This document shows positions 35,786-47,117 of a stretch of DNA of 64,000 nucleotides, piece by piece. The stretch is taken from contig CM042087.1 in assembly GCA_023512835.1 (NCBI GenBank), positions 54,942,397 to 55,006,396 of the forward strand, written 5' to 3'. Made by a program: the position numbers and the translations under genes. This DNA is from Taxillus chinensis (taxonomy: Eukaryota > Streptophyta > Magnoliopsida > Santalales > Loranthaceae). Position 1 is the stretch's first letter. Each line of letters begins with the position of its first letter. The notes beneath the pieces were generated by a model. It did no database searches. It was not told where the DNA came from and saw only the letters and a program-made list of their open reading frames with translations.

Positions 35786-38075
35786 TCAAACTTGTTTCGG
35801 GCGGTTAGAGAGGGCAGCAGTATTTTCAACATTTACGGATTTGATTTTGCTAGGACTCTTAGCTTTCCAAGTTGACATTAACTTGTTAGTTTCAACTGCT
35901 TCTTTTATTTGGGTTTTCTTTGGAGAGACTCTCCTTTTAGATTTAGATTTTGTTTTGCTCGAAGAACCCCTTTTATAAAACTGATCTTTATTGGATTGAA
36001 ATTGATTACAAAGCCAGCTATCAGATAGACTCCAACATTCATAGTGATAATGATCCATTTCCCTACAGATAGAACAGACACTATAATGTCAAGTACAAAC
36101 AGGGGATACAGGTCTCTTAGATTTTACAGACTTTCTACTCTGTTCCCTGTAGCCTAATCCATTACGTTTGGGTGACGCGCTCTTGGCCCTAAATGCGTCA
36201 GCCTTAGCCTTGTCTTTCTTTTTGGGTGCTACAGTTTTGGCTTTAACTGCAGTAGCCTTCCCTTCATCTTTAGTTACGGGTGCTACTTGGTTCGGGAAGT
36301 GCGATAATGACCTCGACTCCACAGTCATAAACTATGGTGCCACCTGAAATGAAACCATCCAACGGTTTAAATGTACTAACAGGATATAAGTTGGTTAGTT
36401 TAGGAGTGAAATCCGAAGGACACTCAGTAGCTTGAGCTATGGAAGTTGATGGTTCGGAACCTAGGCCAGGTTTGACTCGGATGTCGTCAGGATCAGTCCT
36501 AAAGGTAGAGGCTATTTCCCCGGATTTTAGCCACTTACGATTTATTTCCTTTTCCTGTTCCAGTTCATTTTCGAGTCTTTTTACTATAACTTTTAGGCCT
36601 GAGAGATTGGTATTTAACAAATTATTTTCAGCTCTTAGATCGTGATACCAAGCTTCTTTTCCTCTGAAGTCAGTGATGCCCTTTTCGAGTCTATTAATAG
36701 TAAATTCAAGACGTTTATTCTGATTTTCCATATCTTTGTACATTTGAGTAATTATTAGTCTCTCATTCTTTTCATGATCACATGCAGTAGTAAGAGATTC
36801 TAATTTACTCAGGGAGCTCAAGATAGAAGGTACCTCGGTATTTGTCATGAGGCGGACGTTCGGCTTAGTGGTCGGCTCATCATCCGAGGATTCCTCCTCT
36901 TCTTCCGAGCCACTCATGTATTTTGTCACGAGCGCCTTCCTCTTGCTCTTGCTGTTGTCTGAGGTGGAGCGGCGAGGAGTTACCTTGTCACTTTTCTCGG
37001 CCACTTTTGATTTGGACCTGCATTCCTTGGCCCAGTGACCGGTTTTCCCATAGTTGAAGCATTCCTGGGAACTGGACTCCGGTCGCTCCTTCCTTTGGAA
37101 CGATGATGATGAGCGTCTTCTGAACCCTTTTCTGCTTTTCCGTAGGAATCGCTAAAAGGATTTGACAAGAAGGGCTATCTCCTCCTCCTCGTCGAAATCG
37201 GAATTCTCGGACACGTCCGTATCATCATTCCTCGGTATGTTTAGACATTCCGTAGCTTTGAGAGCTACCCCCTTTTCTTTCCGAGCTATTTTCTCATCCC
37301 TGTCGAGTACTTAAACCTGACTTCATGAGTCCACGGCTCTCCATACGCTTCTTCAAGGGGAACATACGCGCGTTTTGTCTGATTGCATCTGGAGTTGTTT
37401 GGAGTAGTAGCGATCCGGCAAGGAGCGAAAGAATTTGTCATTGATCTGGGATTGAGAATAGTGCTCATTGATAGTCTTCAGCTCAAGAATGAGCTTGCCG
37501 AATCTCCGATAGATGCTTTCGAGTGATTCGCCCGGTTTATGATTAAAACTCTCAAAGTTCTGTCTGAGAGTGCAGATCACATTCTCGCATTTGGGACCGA
37601 CTCTCCTCATAGAGGATTGTCGGTTGTCCCAAACGACTTTTCTTTGTCGTGCGGCCCTGGACGTCTGTGGAAGCCTCGGAATCCAAGGACGTTGTAACAT
37701 AAGCCGAGCCTTTTCACTAGCGCACTGCCAGGCTCTTTCATCGTTGGTAAGTTCAGCATCTGTCTTTGGCCTCCTAACTCCATTTTCTCCGATAGTCATC
37801 GGAATTGGAATCTCCTGATGAAGACATGGCCACATAAGATGATCATGGCAAACCATAAACATCTTCATGCGAGCTTTCCACTGGGAGAAAAGCTCAGGTG
37901 TGAATTTGGGCGGTTTCGTTAAAGTAAAGCCAAAACTCCGTGGTTGAGAAGTGGCGGCGGCAAAGAGGTTGAGGTGGGTCGACATTTTCACCGCTACTTC
38001 GATTCGGGATGGGCTCCTGTGCACCTCCGGAGTTAAGGCGAGTGTTGAACAAAGATATCGCTCTTTTTCGGCCAT
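35786..38075 (-). pseudogene. Copia gag (broken)
   Basis: The gag begins at ATG 38075-38073, only about 60 bp beyond the 5' LTR. The N-terminal region has FGFTLTKPPKFTPELFSQWK and MKMFMVCHDHLMWP. Later come NHKPGESLESIYRRFGKLI and LPDRYYSKQLQM, as in Sirevirus gag. A frameshift lies near 37.37 kb. The first zinc knuckle near 37030-37065 reads CFNYGKTGHWAKEC: its second Cys is Tyr (codon 37050-37052). A predicted coiled coil follows (36900-36540, KLESLTTACDHEKNERLIIT and repeats of N-KRLEF-INRLEK). A second knuckle near 36040-36080, CSICREMDHYHYEC, is intact (CX2CX4HX4C) but sits just after an in-frame TGA. Lys/Ser-rich linkers separate them. The product would coat the RNA in virus-like particles. 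Confidence 0.9.
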
Positions 38076-38123
38076 TTCTGAGATTGAAAGAGTGGGATCT
38101 CTACTTAGAACAAAATAGAACTT

Positions 38124-38135
38124 GCTCTGATACCA
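38124..38135 (-). promoter_or_regulatory. Copia primer-binding site (initiator Met-tRNA)
   Basis: On the minus strand, two bases after the 5' LTR, TGGTATCAGAGC is a perfect 12-nt complement to the 3' end of initiator Met-tRNA. Confidence 0.95.
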
Positions 38136-38137
38136 CT

Positions 38138-39342
38138 TGATGGTCCCTTGGAGCCTAAAGGGGGGGGGGGTGAATAGGCTTTTATTAAAACTCTTTTCTT
38201 TCTCTCAAGACACAAACACTTATCTAGTTAAGTGATAGAATCACTGCAGAAAATAACCAGATAGTGGAAGTATTTTGTTTTATTATCACAAAATAAATAC
38301 AACAAAATAGAAGCAAGACTCTCTTACACTCTGTTTACAAATGAACTCACACACTAGCCAACTTCTATCTCCAAAGATGAAAACGCTTGTGCATACACAG
38401 AATTAGTCTTTTCTTAACTGATGCATATATGCTTTTTTTAATGTATAAGTATGAATATTTATATAAAACATTCCTAAGAGACAACCTTGGAACTTGTAGT
38501 TCCGGAATGCGTTCAGCACTAACTATCCCTCGGTAATCTCTCTGCCTTGACTGCTGCGGTTTGTGGAGCTCAAGATCTTGGGTTCAAAGAGTATAAGTGC
38601 TTTTGTGAGTTCCCAATTACAATTAAGGTTATGTCCACATATCCGGATGATCTACGTGTAAGATTCTTCAGGTTCTCAATAAATTCGTCTTACATCGGGA
38701 CGCCACAAGCTGATAACTTTAAATGCGGTTGAGTTGAAGCAGTATCTTCTTGATCCGGTGTAATTTTCCTTACTCCGTAGCTAATGAAGCTCGGAACCTT
38801 ACTCCGTGTCGGTGGTTGCTTACTCCGTATCTATTTAGTACTGGAATCCTTAGTCCGTGTCAGCACTTTCTTACTCCGCATGTAAGTTCCTTACTCCGTA
38901 TGTAAGTTCCTTACTCCGGGCGAGTCTTGAAAAGTCTGATGAATTATTCTGTGTCAGCGCTTTCTTACTCCGCATGTAAGTTCCTTACTCCGTATGTAAG
39001 TTGCTTACTCCGTATGTAAGTTCCTTACTCCGGCCGAGTAAGATATCCGGATTCCTTACTCCGCATCTGGTTTCCTTACTTCGCACTTATCCTTTAAGTT
39101 CTTAGTCCGTACGAATGTTCCTTACTCTGTATGTATTTGTGACTTGGTTATTTACCAAGTGTTTGACGACACTCACTCTTGTCCGGATCAGGATTATGTA
39201 TCCTGTCCTTAGCTTTGCTCTCACGAGTGCATCTCTGGATTAGTAACATATCTTCTGCAATGATCAAATATACACAAAAGATCTCAGATCAAATTACATA
39301 AGGCTTTATCAGCATTATCCAAATTCTGGGTTTGATCCAACA
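38138..39342 (-). repeat. Copia 5' LTR
   Basis: Same ends as the 26629-27854 copy (TGTTGGATC... to ...CCATCA on the minus strand), 1,205 bp, TATA box at 38457-38468. It lacks one or more 20-bp CTTACTCCGTATGTAAGTTC units compared with the other LTR, which accounts for most of the length difference. Confidence 0.95.
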
Positions 39343-39843
39343 CTTTGCAAAGAAGGCGGATGACACACTTCGTCTTTGCATTGACTATAGAAAGCTAAAT
39401 TTGGCGACTATGAAAAACAAGTATCCATTGCCTTGGATAGATGACTTATTTAACTAGTTGAGTGGGGCCTAGTGATTTTTCAAGATAGATTTGCGGTTGG
39501 GGTACCACCAGTTGAGAGTTAGAGATGAGGACATCCCTAACACTGCTTTTCAGTGCTAGTATGTGATTATGAGTGGGTAGTGATGCCTTTTGGGCTCACT
39601 AATGCACTAGTAGTGTTCATGCATCTGATCAACTAGGTTTTTGCTCCATACTTGGATTCTTTCGTGTTGGTGTTTATTGATGATATTTTGGTGTATTCTA
39701 AGACCGAGAGGGAGCATGTGGAACATTTGGCAACAATGTTGCAAACCTTGAGGGACCAACAGTTGTATGCTAAGTTTAGCAAATGTGAGTTTTCGATGCA
39801 GAAGGTTCATTTCTTTGGCCATGTTATGTCGGTTGGGGGTGTT
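39343..39843 (+). pseudogene. Gypsy-1 reverse transcriptase, continuation after the copia insertion
   Basis: The first five bases are the right copy of the CTTTG duplication. RT then resumes exactly where it broke at 26628: [57 protein letters not shown], then an intact catalytic [20 protein letters not shown] (39664-39723) and [20 protein letters not shown]. Stops lie at about 39453, 39468, 39471 and 39557. After HVMSVGGV the frame is lost at the start of the gypsy-2 LTR (39844). Confidence 0.9.
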
Positions 39844-40219
39844 TGTAGAGACTCGTATTTGGGTAGTGTTGATAGATAGTCATTCTATGGGAATGCAACT
39901 ATCTGGACGGTAGTGTAACCGTCGATGTGAGCATTTTGACTGTACCTGGGCCCGATTCTGAGTCGGGGCCCCATTTGACCCGATTGTTGACTTTTCGGGG
40001 TTTATTGGTTGACTTTGTGTTTGGGTGGTCATGTAGGTGTGATATTATCTGCATAGTATTGTACTCGTCATTTCGAACATTTTGACAGTAATTTGACTCA
40101 ATTTGGAGTTCGTGACCTCGGGATGTCAATTATTGCTGGAAGGCCAATTATTGGCAGCAGTATAAATAATTAAGAAACTGCCTTATCCCTTTAATTGCTT
40201 AGTGCGTGCGTGTTTGAGC

Positions 40220-40257
<38 letters not shown>

Positions 40258-41265
40258 AGAGCTTGGTAATTTGGGGCGATTGGAGTTTGTGGATCGCAAA
40301 TAATCTTTCCAGGTAGGTGTCCTTGAATTTCTTATCTCGATCTTGTCTTTGAATATGCACGATTTATCATGATTTATGAAATTGAGCATGAACCCTAGGT
40401 TTGGGGCGAAACCCAATTTTGGGGTTAGATCTAATGATTTAGCATAATATCTGTGGTTAAGAACTAATTTATATCAGTTTGGGTATGTAATTTTGTAGTT
40501 TGTTGAGTAAAACGTGTGTTTGGGAGTGCTTGAGGGTCACTGGGTTGATTCCAGAAAAAGAACAGGCAAAAATGACGATGAACAATACCCTGGACGAACT
40601 TTAGGGTCGAAGTTCGAGTCAGTAGCTGCAGTCAGCAGCTTCGTAGTCAGCAGCTGCACTCAGCAGCTTCGGAGTCAGCAGCTGCACTCAGCAGCTTTGG
40701 AGTCAGCAGCTACAGTCAGCAGCTTCGTAGTCAGCAGCAGAATTAGTCCGGATTAGTAGTCCGGATCAGTAGTTCGGATCAATTAGTCCGGATCATTAGT
40801 CCGGATCAGTAGTCCGGATATGGCAGCAGCAGTGATCCGCAGCAGTGTTCCGCAGCAGTGCAACTGCACTGCACTGGACATTTACATTGTAAACCATTAT
40901 GCCTAAGTACTATACTTAAGTTACAATGTAAATAATGAAATAGCCCCCATTTGGATTCAAAAAAAAAAATACTAGAAAAAAAAATTCCCACTCCTTCAAA
41001 ATGTGAAAATTGGGATTTAGTGTAAAATCTCAGAAAAATCCAGTTTTTTGTAGAGGTGAATTTTTAGAAAGTGGGGTTAGACGTCTCAGAAAAATCCCCA
41101 AAAATCAGATTATCTTAGTTATGATATGGAGACCCAATGCTGGGACTTTTTATTGCAAGAAAATAGTTGCTATGGGTATCTCCTTCCTTAGTCAAGGAAT
41201 GAGGATCGACTTGTGAAGACTGGCTACAGTTCTAAAGGGAGTGTTGTACACCTTAAGACCATATT
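39844..41265 (+). repeat. Gypsy-2 LTR copy A, truncated
   Basis: Starts TGTAGAGACTCGTATTTGGG. It is colinear with the first part of copy B: the ACTATCTGGACGGTAG block, GA microsatellite (40228-40254), donor-like CCAGGTAGGTGTCC (40310), AGTCAGCAGC and AGTCCGGATC minisatellites (40615-40820), the hairpin (40880-40933), and the block ending GGCTACAGTTCTAAAGGGAG. It stops where copy B begins at 41266, about 860 bp short of a full LTR. Confidence 0.85.
40615..40820. repeat. LTR minisatellites AGTCAGCAGC(TG) and AGTCCGGATC
   Basis: About ten copies of AGTCAGCAGC/ACTCAGCAGC with TT/TGG spacers are followed by about five of AGTCCGGATCAGT. A related but differently expanded array is at 42085-42260 in LTR copy B (AGTCCGGATCAGTAGTCCGG). 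Confidence 0.9.
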
Positions 41266-42474
41266 TGTAAAGACTCGTATTTGGGTAGTTTTGAGAGATA
41301 GTCATTCTATGGGAATGTAACTATCTGGACGGTAGTGTAGCCGTCGATGTGAGCATTTTGACTGTACTTGGGCCCGATTTCAAGTTGGGGCCCCGTTTGA
41401 CCCGATTGTTGACTTTTCGGGATTTATTGGTTGACTTTGCGTTTGCGCAGTCATTTGAGTGTGATAATATCTGAACAGTGTTGTGCTCGTCATTTCGAGC
41501 GTTTTGACAGTAATTTGACTCAATTTGGAGTTCGTGACCTCGGGAGGTCAATTATTGCGTTCGGGTCAATTATTGCTGGGAGGCCAATTATTGGCAATGG
41601 TATATATATAATTAAGAACTGCCTTATCTCTTTAATTACCAATTATTGGTGCATGCGTGTTTGAGCAAGAGAGAGAGAGAGAGAGAGAAGGTGAAGAGCG
41701 TGAAGAGCTTTCTTGGCGATTTTGGAGCGATTGGAGCTCGTGGATCGCAATAAATCTTTCCAGGTAGGTGTCCTTAACTGTCTTATCTCAATCTTATCTT
41801 TGAATATGTGATCTGTGGTTGTATGAGTGTGTATTTTATCAGGGTTGAGAAGTCAACCATGGAGGTCTAGATTTAGATCTAGATGAATATATGATTTGTG
41901 TGTATTTTTGCTGTTATCGTGTGAATTAGAGGTGTTTAGGACGCGTTTTGAGGTAAATATTGCAGTTTATTGCGTAAAACATGTGTTTATAAGCGTCTGG
42001 GGGTCACTGGGTTGCTTCCAGACGAAGAACAGGCCAAAAACGATGATGAACAGTACCCTGGACGAACTGCAGGGTCGAAGTTCGTAGTCAGCAGCTATGG
42101 AGTCAGCAGCTTAGTTAGTCCGGATCAGTAGTCCGGAGCAGTTAGTCTGGATCAGTAGTTCGGAGCAGTTAGTCCGGATTAGTAGTCCGGAGGAGTTAGT
42201 CCGGATTAGTAGTCTGGAGGAGTTAGTCCGGATCAGTAGTCCGGAGTAGTTAGTCCGGATCAGCAACAGTGTTCCGCAACTGCGTAGTCCGCAGCAGTGT
42301 TTTGCAGCTTCAATCCGCAGCAGTGCAATTGCACTGCACTGGACCATTTACATTGTAACCATTATAAGTATTATACTTAAGTTACAATGTAAATAACGAA
42401 ATACCCCCCATTTGGATTCAAAGAAAAATACTAGAAAAATTAATTCCCACTCTTTCAAAATGTGAAAATTGGGA

Positions 42475-44247
42475 TGTAACGACCCATGAGTGGGTGTTAG
42501 TCCCACATTGCTTGGTGAGGAGAACAAAGTCCGCCTTATAGGAGGGGACGGATACCTCACCTCACAGGGACGCGTTTTGGGCGAGGCCCAAAGACAAAAC
42601 CGTGCGGAGCAGGCCATGAGGGCGAGGCCCAAGACTAGTTGGCCAAAGCGGACAAAATTCTTGTGATGGGTATGGGCTGGGCTATCTCGGATGTCACGTC
42701 CCCAAATCCCGAAAGGACCGGAACTAAGAGTGTGACTTTCCCATGCCCGCACCCGAAGGGTCAAGGAGTTGGTGACTAGCACCGATATGGACTACACATC
42801 GGGTGTTGTCTGAGATAAACATGTACATTCATACATCAGGGGTATTCCTGTACATTCCCATATGCTATGAAGTTAAAGAAAATAATTTATTAAGAACAGA
42901 GTCATGCTATAATTCCAATACAACTTCCACGGACCCTTGTCCGGATATTCAAATAATAAAATCAATCATGTTATACAAAATCCATAAACCAAGTTATACA
43001 AAGTGTGAAATGAATAGCAATCAACTTCGGACCAGCCTCTAGCGAATGGGTCAATACCTGAAACATGTCAACAAAGTAGGGGTGAGCGCAAGTGCCCAGT
43101 AGGTGATCTTCATCTCCTCACCATCCTATAACATGAAATCCTAAATCTACATGATCAATGTATGTTTGTGCCAGTGCAGTGTCCAATTTTATCACAATAA
43201 GTTCACATTCAATCACAAATATAACATCACACCATTTATATTTCATCCATCAAAGGTTTGCACCAACAATCCAACCATTCACAGGATCCCCACTACCAAC
43301 TCCAAGAATCCCAGTCACTACTAGATAGCCATATGTGGGACCTGTGGTGTCCCTAATGACAACCTGCCACATATGGGACCTTGGTTAACCAGCCACATAG
43401 GGGACCTGCGGCCTCTTGCCAGCCCTATGTGGGACCTGCGGTTAACCCAACAACCTCCACCACCAAATCCACACATATAACCAACAAATAATAAATTCAA
43501 TAATCAAAATTCATTCTTATAGGACATCGGAATATTCAAATTGCTAAACAAATAATAACATGCCACGAATAACAATTATATCACATAATGAACAACAGCA
43601 AGCTCAAACAATATTTATTTTATTAAACAAATTATATCAAGCCAAACAATATTTTTATTAAACTAACAATATCAAGCTAATAATATTAAGCCACAATTAA
43701 TATTCTGAATGCCAACTTAATGATATCAAGCTAATAATTTTATTTGTTTTGTTATTTTTCTTATTTAGAAATCGTTAAATTGTTTTCATGAAATATCCCA
43801 ACCTTTGATTCATGTTTTCAAAGTAAAACGAAACACCATCATTCTCGTTGCTCTAATCCCAATGTCACCAATTGTCAACTTATTCTCACATCAAGTTCTA
43901 CTGCATGTCTTCTAATATGACACCCCTACATATTCCTAATTATTTTTAAATCACCACAATCCATAAAAGCTATCACTATCAATGTTGCTTTATTATACTT
44001 GTGTAAATCCAAAATTTTACATCTTCGTTGCTTCATTTGTTTATATATATACATATAAACACTATTGCTTTATAAAAACATAAAGGGGGTGATCAGCAGA
44101 ATTACTACTATCGGGATCTACAAAAAGTGCTACTACTGCACATAATAACGAATCTAGATCGTTGTAAGTTTGCTCTGCCTAGACGCTTATCCAAGACCCA
44201 ATTGACACCTAGTCGTCGGTAACGCCATGTATATGAAAATCAACGGT

Positions 44248-44278
<31 letters not shown>

Positions 44279-44771
44279 GCACGCACGCACGCGCGCATAC
44301 AACATTAGGGTTGAACTTACACTTTCTCTAACTATGTGTTTCATGCAATAAAATAACAAAGGATCAAGAACCACCTACCTCTTGTCTTCTGAAGGGATTA
44401 AACTCACAAGAACGGTCTAGAATCGACGAAGAACGATGAAGAACGCAAAGAACACTAAGAACTCTCCTCCGACGGCTAGGGTTTCTCAAAACAAAGTTAT
44501 AATGAATAATAAAACCCCAAAACCCTATTTTTAATTAAAATTCGTCATCCTTTTTAATAATTTCTAAAAAGCCCTCATAAATTCTATTTTTCACTTATTA
44601 ACCCTCAATTTAACTCCTAAAAATTATTAAATAACCCCTGGAAGCTTCTGGACCTCTAACTAGGCCCAAATATAGTCAAAATGATCATATTAATGGCCAC
44701 GTTCTCAAAATAACATTATTAACATCAAATATAGATTATAAGTTACGCTAACACATATACGAATCTTTACA
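42475..44771 (-). mobile_element. Solo LTR (gypsy type), 2.3 kb, nested in gypsy-2 LTR B
   Basis: On the plus strand it starts TGTAACGACCCATGAG and ends ATCTTTACA, flanked by exact TGGGA duplications at 42470-42474 and 44772-44776. The gypsy-2 LTR text continues across it without loss. I infer minus orientation because its reverse complement opens TGTAAAGATTCG like the gypsy-2 LTR and has the donor-like AG/GTAGGTGG and acceptor-like GTTTCAG/GTATTGACC in the right order. It contains GTGGGACCTG minisatellite units (43329-43446) and a (TA)n(CA)n(CG)n microsatellite (44245-44296). No coding region. Confidence 0.85.
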
Positions 44772-45026
44772 TGGGATTTAGTGTAAAATCTCGGAAAAAC
44801 CCAAAAGTTTTTAGTGGTGAATTTTTGGAAAGTGGGGTTAGACATCTCAGAAAAATCCCCAAAAATCAGATTATCTTATCTATGATATGAGAACCCAATG
44901 CCGGGACTTTTGATTTCAAGAAAATAGCTGCTATGGGTACTTCCTTCATAAATCAAGTATTGAGGATTTACTTGTGAAGACTGGCTACAGTTTTAAAGGA
45001 AATGTTGAGAATGACATGTCATACTC

Positions 45027-46623
45027 CTGTTAGTATGTTGGTGTGAGGTATTGGGGCATGGACTCCGTGACTTGTTTGGGTTCTCACCGTGATGCACCGA
45101 TGGTGCGATATGGTTGACGGGGCAGGCATATGCGCCGATGGCAGGCCTGTGTGGCGACTGTGGCCGGGCATATTGCGCTGTGCCGTGGAAGGCATATGCG
45201 CCGATGGCAGGCCGGTGTGGTGACTGTGTCCGGGCATATAGCGCTGTGGTAGGGCTGAGTGCCTTGAGCTGGGATCCTGTGGAGGATCGTGGACAAGCTG
45301 TCCTGTGTGGGCAGGCAAGGTCCTGATGTTTGTTTGCAGGCTGAGTCCTGATGATTGTGCACACTACACAGTGCATGAGTACACAGAGCATGTAGTATAG
45401 ACTTGTATGTCTGCATGATGTGGAGTGTTGGGGTCACCTACTGAGCTTGTCGCTCACCCCTACTTGTTGTTTACCTTTTTCAGGTGTGACCCGAGACTAG
45501 TGGAGGACTTTCTTCCAGGAGGACGTGCCCACTACTCTGATGTATGATACAATATTATATTCTGTATTATTTTATGTGATATCCCAGACATGGGTCCGTG
45601 GACAGTTGTATTTGCATACTGTATGATGTGATGTCTGTATGACTGTTTGATTTATTGTATGCATGATGATGTATGGGAAAGTACAGGATTACCCTTGATG
45701 TATGACTATACAGGGTTGCATATTTGAGACAGCACTCGCGGTGTAGTCTCTATTGGTGCTAATCACCAACCCCTTGACCTTTCGAGTGCAGGCAAGAGGA
45801 AGTCATGTTCTTGGTTCTGGGTTTTCTTGGAATTCGGGGGCGTGACAATATTGGTGTTGGTATGTTGGTTTGCGGATTTAGGACTTGGGTTCCATGACTT
45901 GTTGGGTTCTCACCGTGATGCACCGATGGTGCTATGTGGTTGACGTGGCGACTGTGGACAGGCATATTGCGCTGTGGACAGGCTAAGGCCTCAGTTGAGC
46001 CATTGAGCTCGTGGAGCTAGGGCTGAGTGCCCTGAGCTGGGATCCCATGGAGGATCGTGGACAAGCTGTCCTGTGTGGGCAGGCTGGGTCCTGATGTTTG
46101 TTTGCAAGCTGAGTCCTGATGATTATGCACACTACACAGTGCACGAGTACACATAGCATGTAGCATAGACTTGTATGTTTGCATGATGTAGAGTTTTGGC
46201 GTCACCTACTGAGCTGGTTGCTCACCCCCCTACTTGTTGTTTACCTTTTTCAGGTGTGACCCGAGACTAGTGGAGGACTTTCTTCCAGGAGGACGTGCCC
46301 ACCTCTCTGATGTATAATACAGTGCTGTATTCTGTATTGTTTGTATTATATCCCGGACATGGGTCCATGGACTTGGAATTACATACTATTTGTGATGTGA
46401 TGTCTGTATGACTGTTTGACTGTATGACTTATTGTATGCATGATGATGTATGGGAAAGTACAAGATTACCCTTGATATATGACTGTACAGGGTTGCATAT
46501 TTGAGACATCACCCGAGGTGTAGTCTCTATTGGTGCTTGTCACCAATCCCTTGACCTTTCGGGTGTGGGCAAGGGGAAGTCATGTACCCGGTTCCGGGTT
46601 CCCTGGAATTCGGGGGCATGACA
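45027..46623 (+). repeat. Tandem duplication of the LTR 3' half
   Basis: Segments 45027-45847 and 45852-46623 are direct copies. Both run from TAGTATGTTGG/GGTATGTTGG through TCACCGTGATGCACCGATGG and CAGGTGTGACCCGAGAC to the LTR terminus GGGGGCGTGACA or GGGGGCATGACA. The first copy has an extra GCATATGCGCCGATGGCAGG minisatellite. LTR end signals are therefore present twice. Confidence 0.85.
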
Positions 46624-46626
46624 AGT

Positions 46627-46638
46627 TGGTATCAGAGC
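46627..46638 (+). promoter_or_regulatory. Gypsy-2 primer-binding site (initiator Met-tRNA)
   Basis: TGGTATCAGAGC, a perfect match, three bases after the LTR end at 46623. Confidence 0.95.
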
Positions 46639-47117
46639 GTGGTCTAGTGGACCTAGGTTAGTGAGGGGTGGTTAATTGATTCCATGCGACTTGGAAAACT
46701 GTAGGGAGGGCGCCTGATCAACGCAGTCCTTACATATGTTCTAGGTTATTCTGGTGTTAGTTAGATCATCCTAGGAGCATAGATGGGGATGGGGTGCATT
46801 GTTAGTGGTATGCTTGTGCGCATGTAGGGCACTAGTTTGTCCTTGTGTGTGTGATATGATCGCATTTGGTGCCAGGATGGCACGTGGCCGTGAGAGCCAA
46901 GACTTGATTGTGGTGTACCCTGAGGGGTGACACGATGCTATATGCATGGTTGTGGACCTATGGGTCGTGTGGTGTACCCTAAGGGGGACACAATGCTATA
47001 TGCATGGTTGTGGACCTACGGGTCGTATGGTGAGAACCTACGAGTCGATTTTGATGGCTGTTTGTGCTAGCAGTACTGGTATTGATCGTTTGTTGTTTGT
47101 TGTTGTGGCCAGTGCGA
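46639..47117 (+). other. Gypsy-2 untranslated leader
   Basis: About 480 bp between PBS and gag start. It contains two near-identical GTGTACCCT-AGGGG-GACAC-ATGCTATATGCATGG units (46912-47012). No open gene. Confidence 0.6.

Larger units (their letters stand above)
26629..39342 (-). mobile_element. Sirevirus-like Ty1/copia element, 12.7 kb, antisense within gypsy-1
   Basis: A structurally complete but coding-dead LTR retrotransposon. In its own direction (minus strand) it runs: 5' LTR 39342-38138, initiator-Met PBS, gag, protease-integrase-RT-RNase H, a long non-coding spacer, a third ORF, a polypurine tract and the 3' LTR 27854-26629. The size, two gag zinc knuckles, long coiled gag-pol junction and an extra ORF after pol point to the Sirevirus (SIRE/Maximus) lineage, by inference. 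The LTRs (1,205 and 1,226 bp) differ at only a couple of dozen sites by eye, so insertion is comparatively recent. The exact 5-bp duplication CTTTG confirms the ends. Confidence 0.93.
41266..46623 (+). repeat. Gypsy-2 LTR copy B, interrupted and partly duplicated
   Basis: Starts TGTAAAGACTCGTATTTGGG and ends GGGGGCATGACA directly before the PBS. Removing the 2,297-bp solo LTR (42475-44771) with its 5-bp duplication and one copy of the ~776-bp internal duplication leaves about 2.28 kb, a normal length for this LTR type. It carries a TATA-like GGTATATATATAAT near 41599, a GA microsatellite, the hairpin at 42346-42394 and an acceptor-like CCTTTTTCAG at 45483 and again at 46253. Confidence 0.85.

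Noticed and set aside
38124..38135. tRNA gene at the TGGTATCAGAGC sites (also 46627)
   Set aside because: Only the 12-nt primer complement is present; no tRNA cloverleaf can be built around it.
42111..42347. Minus-strand open frame with a repeated LLIRTNSSG-type peptide
   Set aside because: It is a translation of the AGTCCGGATC minisatellite of LTR copy B.
44993..45437. Minus-strand open frames with repeated peptides in the gypsy-2 LTR
   Set aside because: The repeats are translations of an LTR minisatellite, not protein domains.
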